DNA of 36,964 nt from Fragilaria crotonensis (taxonomy: Eukaryota; Bacillariophyta; Fragilariophyceae; Fragilariales; Fragilariaceae), in contig JAKSYS010000625.1 in assembly GCA_022925895.1 (NCBI GenBank), forward strand, positions 1 through 36,964, written 5' to 3'. Each line of letters starts with the position of its first letter. Within the stretch, counting starts at the first letter, position 1. The notes below the pieces were generated by a model that was given only the letters and a program-made list of their open reading frames with translations, made no database searches and was not told the origin of the DNA. Positions 28,886 through 36,964 of this stretch are shown piece by piece. Both the position numbers and the translations under genes were made by a program.

Positions 28886-30382
28886 ATGAGTTTCTTTGCA
28901 TCCAAGGAAACGAAGTTGATTGAAAATGCCTGGCGTGGAAATCTTGACAGGGTTCGTGACCTCTTGCAAAGAGGAGCAAACGTGAATGCCAAAAATGTAC
29001 ATGGCGATACAGCTCTCATCTGGGCAAGCGAGAACGGTCATTTGGAAGTGGTTCATGCTTTATTAATGCACAACGGAGTGGATGTGAATATCCAGAATAT
29101 TGATGGCGATACAGCTCTCATCGTGGCAAGCCAGAGAGGCCGTTTGGAAGTGGTTCGTGCTTTATTGAATCACAATGGAGTGGATGTGAACATCCAGAAT
29201 AAGTATGGTAGGACAGCTCTCATCTGGGCAAGCTTTAATGGCCATTCAGAAGTGGTTCGTGCTTTATTAGTGCACAACGGAGTGGATGTTAATATCAAGA
29301 CTAATCTTGGCAACACAGCTCTCCTCTTGGCAATTGATAGAGGTCATTCGGATGTGGTTCGTGCTTTATTGAACCACGAAGGAGTGGATGTGAATATCCA
29401 GAATGATTGGGGCGCCACAGCTCTCATCTGGGCAAGCAGGGATGGCCATTTGGAAGTGGTTCGTGCTTTATTAATGCACAATGGAGTGGATGTTAATATC
29501 AAGACTAATCTTGGCAACACAGCTCTCCTCTTGGCAATTGATAGGGGTCATTCGGATGTGGTTCGTGCTTTATTGAACCACGAAGGAGTGGATGTGAATA
29601 TCCAGAATGATTGGGGCGCCACAGCTCTCATCTGGGCAAGCAGGGATGGCCATTTGGAAGTGGTTCGTGCTTTATTAATGCACAATGGAGTGGATGTTAA
29701 TATCAAGACTAATCTTGGCAACACAGCTCTCCTCTTGGCAATTGATAGGGGTCATTCGGATGTGGTTCGTGCTTTATTGAACCACGAAGGAGTGGATGTG
29801 AATATCCAGAATAATGATGGCGATACAGCTCTCATCGTGGCAAGCTATTTGGTTCATTTAGAAGTGGTTCGTGCTTTATTAATGCAAAACGGAGTAGATG
29901 TGAATATCCAGAATGATTGGGGCGCCACAGCTCTCATCTGGGCAAGCGGGGATGGCCATTTGGAAGTGGTTCGTGCTTTATTGAATCACGCAGTGGTGGA
30001 TGTGAATATCCAGAATAAGTATGGCAGCACAGCTCTCATCAGGGCAAGCCAGAAGGGCCATTCGGAAGTGGTTCGTGCGTTATTGAATCACGAAGGAGTC
30101 GATGTGAACATCCAGGATATCGATGGCGAAACAGCTCTCATCGGTGCAAGCAGGAAAGGCAAATTGGAAGTGGTTCGTGCTTTATTGAATCACGATGGAG
30201 TGGATGTGAATATCCAGGCTAATAATGACTGGACAGCTCTCATTTCGGCAAGCATAAATGGCCATTTGGAAGTGGTTCGTGCTTTATTAATGCACAACGG
30301 AGTGGATGTGAGTATCAAGGATAACGCTGGCAACACAGCTCTCATGTACGCGTGGAACGAGATGATGTTGCAAGTCTCTTAG
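28886..30382 (+). CDS. ANK module 1 of the kinase gene, 14 repeats
   Basis: ATG 28886 starts MSFFASKETKLIENAW, with a cap (GNLDRVRDLLQRGANVNAK) and 14 ankyrin repeats of 34 residues (DVNIQN..G.TALIWAS..GHLEVVRALL). Repeats 4-8 alternate TNLG and NDWG types in 204-bp doublets starting at 29291, 29495 and 29699. The frame ends at 30382 with MYAWNEMMLQVS, which is a frame-shifted reading of RDDVASLL. One A missing near 30355 reconnects it with module 2. Taken alone it would be a 498-residue ANK-only protein. Confidence 0.85.
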   Translation: MSFFASKETKLIENAWRGNLDRVRDLLQRGANVNAKNVHGDTALIWASENGHLEVVHALLMHNGVDVNIQNIDGDTALIVASQRGRLEVVRALLNHNGVDVNIQNKYGRTALIWASFNGHSEVVRALLVHNGVDVNIKTNLGNTALLLAIDRGHSDVVRALLNHEGVDVNIQNDWGATALIWASRDGHLEVVRALLMHNGVDVNIKTNLGNTALLLAIDRGHSDVVRALLNHEGVDVNIQNDWGATALIWASRDGHLEVVRALLMHNGVDVNIKTNLGNTALLLAIDRGHSDVVRALLNHEGVDVNIQNNDGDTALIVASYLVHLEVVRALLMQNGVDVNIQNDWGATALIWASGDGHLEVVRALLNHAVVDVNIQNKYGSTALIRASQKGHSEVVRALLNHEGVDVNIQDIDGETALIGASRKGKLEVVRALLNHDGVDVNIQANNDWTALISASINGHLEVVRALLMHNGVDVSIKDNAGNTALMYAWNEMMLQVS

Positions 30383-32013
30383 TGGAACACATGGAAAGTG
30401 AGAATTCAGAATTTATCGAGCATGCAAGAGTTGGGAAGCTCGATAAGGTTCGAGACTTCTTGGTAAGAGGAGCTAACGTGAATGCCAAAAATGTAAATGG
30501 CAATACTCGGAGTACAGCTCTCATCTGGGCAAGCGTGAATGGCCACTTGGAAGTGGTTCGTGTGTTATTGAATCACGATGGAGTTGATGTGAATATCATT
30601 AGTAATAATGGCGATACAGCTCTCATCTGTGCAAGCTTGAATGGCCATTTGGAAGTGGCTCGTGCTTTATTAATGCACAACGGAGTGGATGTGAATATCA
30701 AGAATAATGGTGGCTCGACAGCTCTCACATGGGCTAGCGTGAAAGGCCATTTGGAAGTGGTTCGTGTTTTATTGAATCACGATGGAGTTTATGTGAATAT
30801 CAAGAATAATGATGGCGATACAGCTCTCATCTTGGCATGCTGGAAGGGCCATGTGGAAGTGGTTCGTGCTTTATTAATGCACAACGGAGTGGATGTCAAT
30901 ATCCAGAATAAATATGGCAACCCAGCTGTCATCCATGCTATCATGAATGGCCATTTGGAAGTGGTTCGTGCTTTATTAATGCACAACGGAGTGGATGTGA
31001 ATATCCAGAATAAGAATGGCGATACAGCTCTCATCTTGGCAAGCTGGTATGGTCGTTTGGAAGTGGTTCGTGAAATATTCATGCACAACGGAGTGGATGT
31101 GAATATCCAGAATAAGAATGGCGATACAGCTCTCATCTGGGCAAGCAATGAGGGCCATTTGGAAGTGGTTCGTGCTTTATTAATGCACAACGGAGTAGAT
31201 GTGAATATCCAGAATGAGGATGGCAGGACAGCTCTCATCGTTGCAAGCGAAAGGGGTCCTTTTGTAGTGGTTCGTGCATTATTGAATCACAACAGAGTAG
31301 ATGTGAATATCAAGGATAACAATGGCGACACAGCTCTTGACGTGGCTCGCAAGAAGAACAATGATGATGTTGCAAGTCTCTTGGTGGAACACATGGAAAG
31401 TGAGAATTCAGAATTTATCGAGCATGCAAGAGTTGGGAATCTCGATAAGGTTCGAGACTTCTTGGTAAGAGGAGCAAACGTGAATGCCAAAAATGTAAAT
31501 GGCAATACAGCTCTCATCTTGGCAAGCCGGAGAGGCCATGTGGAAGTGGTTCGTGCTTTATTAATGCACAACGGCGTGGATGTGAATATCCAGACTAATA
31601 ATGGCGACATAGCTCTCATCTTGGCAAGCTATATGGGTCTTTTGGAAGTGGTTCTTGCTTTATTGAATCATGATGGAGTAGATGGAGTGGACGTGAATAT
31701 CAAGAATAAGTATGGCGACACAGCTCTCATCAGGGCAAGCCAGAAGGGCCATTCGGAAGTGGTTCGCGCGTTATTGAAGCACGATGGAGTCGATGTGAAT
31801 ATCAAGGATAATAATGGCAAAACAGCTCTTGACGTTGCTCGCAAGAAGAGCAATGATGATGTCGCACGTCTCTTGCAGGAACACATGGAACGTGAATTAC
31901 TAGAGCATGCAAGAGTTGGGAATCTCGAGAAGGTTCGTGAACTCTTGCAAGAGGAGCAAACGCGAATGCCAAAAATGTACATGGCTGGACACCTCTCATC
32001 TTTGCAAGCGTGA
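30383..32013 (+). CDS. ANK modules 2 and 3 of the kinase gene
   Basis: In one open frame (readable from about 30352) there are two complete ANK modules. Module 2 has cap EFIEHARVGKLDKVRDFL, nine repeats and end cap TALDVARKKNNDDVASLL. Module 3 has cap FIEHARVGNLDKVRDFL, four repeats and end cap TALDVARKKSNDDVARLL. Module 2's first repeat has a 3-residue insertion (NTRSTALIWAS) and module 3's second repeat carries a short VDG duplication (GVDGVDVN). There is no ATG suited to start a separate protein at the 5' end; it is a continuation of module 1. The frame ends at 32013, out of register after one missing A near 31948 (TTGCAAGAGG against TTGCAAAGAGG in module 1). Confidence 0.8.
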
Positions 32014-33767
32014 ATGGCCATCTGGAAGTGGTTCGTGCTTTATTAATGCACAAGAGAGTGGATGTGAATATCAAGAGTAATAATGGCAACACAGCTCTCA
32101 TCTTGGCAAGCGGAATGGGCCACGAGGAAGTTGTTCGTGCTTTGTTGAATCACAATCAAGTAGATGTCAATGTCAAGGATAATGATGGATTCACTGCTCT
32201 TGACGTTGCTCGCAAGGAGAACAAAGATGATGTCGCACGTCTCTTGCAGGAACACATGGAACGGGACCCCCACAAGAAATCTGACGCTGAAACGCCAGCA
32301 TCAGAAGAGAAGCGCCCTTCCAGCACTCATGTGGCGTTGGAGAAGGACCAAAAGCTGCTTCTCCATGTGATGAATACAAGCTCCGCTGATCCTGCGGAAC
32401 TGTCCTTGGAGTACGTCGAACGATGCGTCAAGAAGAACCATAAGCTTGGATCGGGTGGATATGGTGATGTTTTCTTGGCGGAAGATAGTCGTCTGCCAAA
32501 GAAATTTGCAGTGAAAATAATTCGTACTAATACTAAATGCAACGAGGCCGACATCAAGGAAATGCGCAGAAGCTTTCAGAGAGAACTGTCGGTAAGTTCT
32601 GTATCGAGTGTCATCTTGACGCACTGGGAGTAATCATTCCTTTTCAAACACGACGATGATTTCTAACAGCGCATTTTGTTCACTTTTACCAGACGCTAAA
32701 GACATTCCGGCATCCCAACATTATTGTCTTGTATGGCTACAGTTTAACTGCCAATAGTACACAGCAGTGCTTAGTGTACGAATACGCCGCTAACGGCTCC
32801 CTCGCTGGCTTCTTCACTGATGATGGTAAGAGAGCCCGCCTGTCGGCAGATACTCGATTGTCCATCATGTTCAAATTGACGAGAGCGGTTCACTTCTTAC
32901 ACACGGGTGGGTGCAAGGTGGATGGCGAAGGTTGGAAAGTATTTCATTGCGACATCAAGAGTGCCAACATTTGTCTGGCGGACGACTTCACCCCCGACTG
33001 ATTGATTGTGGGCTGGCCAAATTTGTACCAGACGACAAATCAAGCGCTACTACGGGGTCGTCCACAGTCACTTTGCAGAGCACAACTGGCGGTTTTGCAT
33101 TTGGAACTCCTGGGTACATGTGCCCAGTCTATGTCAAGAAGAAGGGTAACGGGCATCCATGTCCCTATATCGCCGCCTATGATGTATATTCCATTGGCGT
33201 CGTCTTGGTGGAGCTAATTTTGGGATGCTTGAATGCAACGCCATCGACGCGATTGCGCACTCGATCCTTGATGTGTTTGAGAAGTACGTCCAAGAAGAGC
33301 GTACATATCATCGGATTGTCGATGGATGGAAGAAGCTCATGCGTGATGCGGATCCCACCGTAATGTGGAATCCAGACGCTCTTGAAATTGCATGTAGGGC
33401 TGCTATTCAGTGCATGGATCCTTTTCCTGAATTACGGTTGAGCACAAAGGACCTCCTCGATAAGCTGAGCGATGCAATCCTTTTGAATAATAATGCAGGC
33501 ATTCAGCATCCCGCTGCGGAGAGTGCTGTACAGAGCGGCCCCTACTGTCTTATTTGTAACGAATATCGTACTGATATCACGTGCAGCGAAGGTCACGCGC
33601 TTTGTCCAAGGTGCATCATAGACAAGCTCGGTGATCACAGTGGGTGCCAACTTTTGTGCCTGATCAAGGAGTGCTCAAGCAAACTACAAGATACTGATCT
33701 TTATGGACGCATTCCAATTGAGATGTACAATCGGTACGTCAAGAAACGAGCTATGAGTCAGATATGA
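31949..33767 (+). CDS. ANK module 4, TKL-type kinase, RING-like motif
   Basis: Module 4 has three ANK repeats and ends with DVARKENKDDVARLLQEHME. A linker (SEEKRPSSTHVALEKDQ) leads to the kinase: Gly loop KLGSGGYGDVFLAED, ATP lysine in KKFAVKII, RELS then, after the intron, TFRHPNIIVLYGYS, hinge LVYEYAANGSL, catalytic loop FHCDIKSANICL (HCD instead of HRD), LIDCGLAKF (DCG instead of DFG), GTPGYMCP, and AYDVYSIGVVLVELI. The late lobe (WKKLMRDADP, IACRAAIQCMDPFPELRLS) follows in the next frame. The C-terminus has the zinc-type pattern CLICNEYRTDITCSEGHALC, PRC, then CQLLC and KECSS, ending KKRAMSQI-TGA. Frame breaks lie at 32991-32995 and near 33230, each one base short. Catalytic Asp and Lys are present, so activity is possible despite the variant motifs. 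Confidence 0.78.
32592..32692 (+). other. Spliceosomal intron in the kinase domain, 101 nt
   Basis: GTAAGT at 32592 and a pyrimidine-rich TTTTACCAG ending at 32692. Removal joins FQRELS to TLKTFRHPNII in phase 0, which restores the expected kinase alpha-C/beta-4 sequence. In-frame stops inside show it is not translated. Confidence 0.85.
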
Positions 33768-34590
33768 GACAAATGTAATCTCCGATTAGATTTGCAATTC
33801 GCTGGTTCCCAATCCCAACTTGTTGTCGATGTGCATGGCATCAAAGAGGGCATCGAGAAGGCGGTGAAAGGGATGGACGACGTCAAAAAGGGCGGCGATG
33901 AAAGAAATGTTGCAGAGACAGCTGCAGATGCTACTGGGGTCGACAGAAGGAGTGGACCGGTCAATGGCAGCCTTAGCGCTACGGGCAGCGGATCAGTTCA
34001 AGGTGTCCCGAATAAGCGCAGAGATTCGATCTGTCTGAATACCAACGCTGGCATTCAGCATCCAGCGGCGATGAGTGCAGTTGACAGCGGCCCCTCCTGT
34101 CTTATTTGCACGGAATCTCGTGCAGATATCAAGTGCAGCAGAGGGCATGCACTGTGCACAATTTTTGTCGTGGACAAGCTTGGCGATGACAACGGATCCC
34201 AACTCTTGTGTCTGATGATTTTCGTGGACGCATTCCTGTTGATGCTTTCAGGAGGTACGTTGAAAAACGAGCCGAAAGGAATGCATTGGATGAAAGGAAT
34301 TCCAGAATGGAATCCAAAATTGATAGGTTGTTATTGCATGGGCAGAGAACCATCAGGAGCTGTTGCAGAGGTTGGCAAAAGGGTTGAACCGGTCCTTGAC
34401 GGCATTTGCGCTTCTGTCAGCAAATCAGTTCAAGAAATGCCCGAATCTCGTCTGGATGACTCCCGTCTCGGTGGACAAGGATGACCGGAAGACCCTCTTG
34501 AAGCGGATCAGGGAAAAAGGGCTGCAGAAGTACAGCGTCGTCTTCATCTGTGCACACTCGTATGAGCCAGGGCATCGGATCAAGAGCACG
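33768..34590 (+). pseudogene. Decayed duplicate C-terminal region of the kinase gene
   Basis: After TGA 33765 the frame stays open to 34484. It contains a helical segment (VHGIKEGIEKAVKGMDDVKK), in another frame EGVDRSMAALALRAADQFK, and then a second RING-like copy. That copy starts NTNAGIQHPAA and CLICTESRADIKCSRGHALC like the first, but its CxxC pair (CPRC) is replaced by CTIF, and DNA around 34215-34240 is deleted. Next, in shifting frames, come RRYVEKRAERNALDE, LLQRLAKGLNRSLTAFALLSANQF, VWMTPVSVDKDDRKTLLK and YSVVFICAHSYEPGH. This is the best-preserved example of the C-terminal region whose fossils lie behind genes A, B and C. Read-through of the TGA is formally possible. Confidence 0.65.
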
Positions 34591-34925
34591 CTGCTGCTCC
34601 CGGAGGGTTGCCACTACCACCTGATCCGCTTGGTCTTCCTGCTGTAGTGAATGTGCAGAATTTCAAGGAAGCCGTGCTAGAATACGCACGAGCTCCAGAA
34701 GCTCCTGCTCGTCTCGGTACCACGTGTCTTCCATGCTCCTGTCCAGTGCAATTCGGTCAAGTGATGCATAAGCTTAGTCGGCTTGACTTTGAGCCGTAGA
34801 TCCAGCGCATCATTGCCGTCGGAGTGCCAAATTCGCTTCCAATCTCGCGCGTCTACGTGCTTCGACCTGGTACGAATATTCTTAGAAGATTCATCAGGCG
34901 AATTCCGAATAGCTTGTGGGAATAG
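34591..34925 (+). pseudogene. D3, truncated member of the D family
   Basis: It starts in mid-protein at the segment matching LPLPPDPLGL and continues NVQNFKEAVLEYARAPEA, ARLGTTCLPCS, then FEP-TAG-IQRI, AVGVPNSLPISRVYV, and ends PNSLWE-TAG. The Trp of NHEPWIQRI is a TAG stop at 34797-34799. Apart from that the frame is intact. It is joined without a gap to the kinase-family C-terminal fragment (PGHRI..), so the two families are fused here by recombination. Confidence 0.7.
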
Positions 34926-36583
34926 TTCGGTCCTTGAAGAAACGAGTCAAGCGCCTCTATTTTTCAAGCGATTACTTTTAATGGATTATTTGCATCGATA
35001 CCTTGTCTAAAACTTCTTGATATCTCACGATTTGATTGCAGAATCAAAATCGGGTTGCAATTGAGGAGATATCAAACATAAATTCTGTAGTGAAACGTCC
35101 AATGCATTAGTAGTAGCGTATTCAAATGTCGTGACTGATGTGATTTGTGACACTTTAAGGTTATGGTGGATTTCTGCGATGCGACTTGGGATTAGCGTGA
35201 ATTTTAAATCGCCAAGTTCACCCTGGACGTGACCAACGATCACTCCTTGGCCCCTTTGTCAAGTGCAACATGCAACATGCATTGTAGTTTGTCCGCACCA
35301 AGTATCCATACAACGTGTCTTTCTGATTCCGTGTCCTCGACAAACGACAACGTCTCCCGTGTTTCGCAGTATTATGGAATCCCAATATAGAGAGGAGAAC
35401 ATTTTCAATCACTCATCGAAACAGTCCGTGACATGTCAATGACAAAATGTAATTCTCCATAAGACGTTTTCACGTTCTCAAGGATGAGTTCGATGTATTT
35501 GTGCCATTGTAGCAAGCAACCTTCGAAACTTGTGATTGTTCTCAGGGCACTGTTTTGGTATTGATGGTCTGTGCATACTACCACCATTCCTCCGCCGTTC
35601 CGTTCGCGACGTGCTTTCTTGCTCGTCCACCGCAATGCGACCAGTGCTTTCGGTGGCGAACAATGAGGGTCGTGTGGAAGCTGTCTGCAAAGCAAGGTCT
35701 TGAAATGACGTCGGTGCAGCTGTCCACAGAGCCATCATCATGAAAGCGTCGAAAAGGCAGGACATGAATGCCAGGAATGAAGGGTTTCGTCACTGGGCAC
35801 AACGTACAGTATAGCGAGTGCCGATCAAGCTGGAACGGCTACGCGGAAATTACTTTATGGAGACTCGTTGCATGTGATCAAACAGAATGCAGACTATTCG
35901 GACTCATCCTCCCTGGTATGTGGCATTCAACATGCATGCATAACGTCAATCCTTGGCGTCAACACAAGTGAGACGAGTTCCATACTTCTCAAACTCGAAG
36001 AAGTGTTTTTGAAGATCCAGTTGACAAAGATAACGCGACGTAAGACTTCGTAATGAATTCTCTCTACTGTCTCTACTGTCAGGTTTCAGTACCAAGATGC
36101 TTCATGGATGGACGTATGTAAGGGAACTACTGGATTGCATTTGGACATCATACATATTGTTATGCATAATAATGATGAAAATGATATATACTTATGTCAG
36201 TATGTTAACATATCTTTCCCTCCATAATATACTGCCGACATTCCTATTATGTGTGCATTCTGCATTCCGTGGTTTTCAAATTTCATTTTTAACACATAGC
36301 ACGTGGGCGCCAAAAACAATGGCTCAGACGAGGTTCCGGAATTCTTGTTCCCTCGGTATTAAATTGTGTTGAATCTACGGAGGCAAAGTCCCGGAACCCC
36401 CCCTACATTGCAAGATTTGACACGTTTTTGGTTTGCTGCGTGTCTCAAACAATCCTACCGTATTATGCCTGTATTTGACACCTCGTTCCGCATGCCAAGG
36501 AAGCGTTTAGAGCACGCACAACATTAATCTTTTGCACAGACCGTCTTGGTTGCCACAGTTTACTCCAACGTCCAGATAGTATA
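34926..36583. other. Intergenic; first part is D-block downstream DNA
   Basis: 34926-35285 is homologous to 25713-26120. From 35290 on I see no supported gene. Overlapping minus-strand frames at 35405-35802 read pieces such as WHKYIELILENVKTSYGEL and CTDHQYQNSALRTI that look protein-like and might be an old fragment, but I recognise no family. 36100-36580 is AT-rich with nothing notable. Confidence 0.5.
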
Positions 36584-36964
36584 ATGTCATCATCATCACC
36601 GACAGCAGCCGCATTAAAGCTGTTGAAGAAATCACTCTTGGCACAAGCCAAATTGGGGAATCTCGACAAGGTTCGTGATCTGTTGCGAAACGCGACGACT
36701 ACTGATCCTGACGACGACGACGACAATGTTGTCCTTGGTGATACGGCACTAAGTTTGGCCAGTGCACACGGTCATGCCGACGTGGTTTCCGAGCTATTGA
36801 AACATGCCAAGGTGGATGCCAACGAGACAAACAACCTTGGCCGGACTGCACTCATGTTGGCATGTAGAAATGGTCACTTGTCCGTGGTTCGTAAATTATG
36901 AAAATATGGAAGAGTCGATGTCAATGCCGTGCAATGCAGGAAACACAGCCCTCATTTGGGCAAA
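36584..36964 (+). pseudogene. 5' part of another ANK gene, cut by window edge
   Basis: ATG 36584 starts MSSSSPTAAALKLLKKSL, with the cap LGNLDKVRDLLRNA, an acidic insert (DPDDDDDN), and two ANK repeats (GDTALSLASAHGHADVVSELL, without its last residue, and GRTALMLACRNGHLSVVRKL). A TGA follows at 36898-36900. After it, the next repeat is still readable (KYGRVDVNA, then NAGNTALIWA) with one more frame change. Either the gene is decayed or this stretch contains sequence errors. It belongs to the kinase-linked ANK style (NLDKVRDLL cap, TALIWA). Confidence 0.6.

Larger units (their letters stand above)
28886..33767 (+). other. Whole gene: four ANK modules, kinase, RING-like motif
   Basis: I read 28886-33767 as one gene of about 1,590 residues. 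Order: ANK module 1 (28886-30405), module 2 (30406-31395), module 3 (31396-31895), module 4 (31896-32265), charged linker (32266-32415), TKL-type kinase with one intron (32420-33480), RING-like motif (33537-33767). Each ANK module repeats the same plan: cap (FIEHARVGNLDKVRDFL type), NVNAKN, repeats of 34 residues, then ALDVARKK..DDVA.LL.EHME. Four single-base losses break the frame: near 30355 (A run), 31948 (A run), 32991-32995 (C run) and 33230. The protein would be a cytosolic signalling protein; ligand and substrate are unknown. If the breaks are real it is a pseudogene; if they are assembly errors it is intact up to the TGA at 33765. Confidence 0.7.

Noticed and set aside
35405-35802. Overlapping minus-strand frames with protein-like pieces
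   Set aside because: Three frames overlap and none can be tied to a family. A fragment of an old gene is possible but unsupported.
28886-36900. An alternative genetic code reading TGA as an amino acid
   Set aside because: Most genes here end properly, some at TGA, other broken genes have TAA and TAG as well, and the TGA cases lie in duplicates that show other decay.

Overview
The window looks like nuclear DNA of a stramenopile, most likely a diatom. The first gene encodes a DUF6824-type domain (DVLLGR...PGN..FR...EK...GRF...W.EV...HALRD), a family I know mainly from diatoms. A kinase gene carries a GT-AG intron of 101 nt, coding density is low, and large ankyrin-repeat (ANK) families, satellites and transposon remnants are present. 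Nothing resembles bacterial operons. The species cannot be named from sequence alone.

Layout. 1-2567: the tail of a GTAC-rich long repeat, the DUF6824 gene (482-1785, one frame break) and gene-free DNA. 2568-5210: a repeat-built element bounded by a perfect 31-bp inverted repeat. It holds two oppositely oriented arrays of a 52-bp palindromic satellite around a degenerate tRNA-like sequence, then a dimeric tandem repeat. 5211-7000: GTAC-rich repeats and a 695-bp element with 27-bp terminal inverted repeats. 7180-24960: three stand-alone ANK genes, called A (7180), B (12569) and C (20126). Each is followed by duplicated intergenic DNA containing an orphan C-terminal fragment of the ANK-kinase family. 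Interleaved are a gene of an unrecognised small family (D1), an unrecognised 416-residue gene (17328), and a broken ANK-kinase gene that stops where its kinase domain should begin. 24960-28885: D2, a copied 3' end of the 17328 gene, a minus-strand reverse-transcriptase-type remnant and a decayed ANK gene. 28886-34925: a very long gene with four ANK modules, a tyrosine-kinase-like (TKL) kinase domain and a RING-like zinc motif, interrupted by four -1 frame breaks and an in-frame TGA. It is followed by a decayed duplicate of its C-terminal end joined to a third D copy. 36584-36964: the start of another ANK gene, cut by the window edge.

The ANK, kinase, RING and D sequences form one birth-and-death locus. 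Whole segments (leader, ANK array, tail, downstream DNA) are duplicated. ANK repeats are amplified in blocks (315-bp triplets in B and C, 204-bp doublets in the kinase gene). One gene (C) looks like a mosaic of two others, and fragments of one family reappear next to another. The intact architecture, many ANK repeats on a kinase with a RING-like motif, suggests recognition coupled to signalling or ubiquitylation. That role is inference.

Every frame break I could place is a single missing base, most next to short homopolymers. Several 'pseudogene' calls could therefore be assembly errors, and reads or RNA data would decide.
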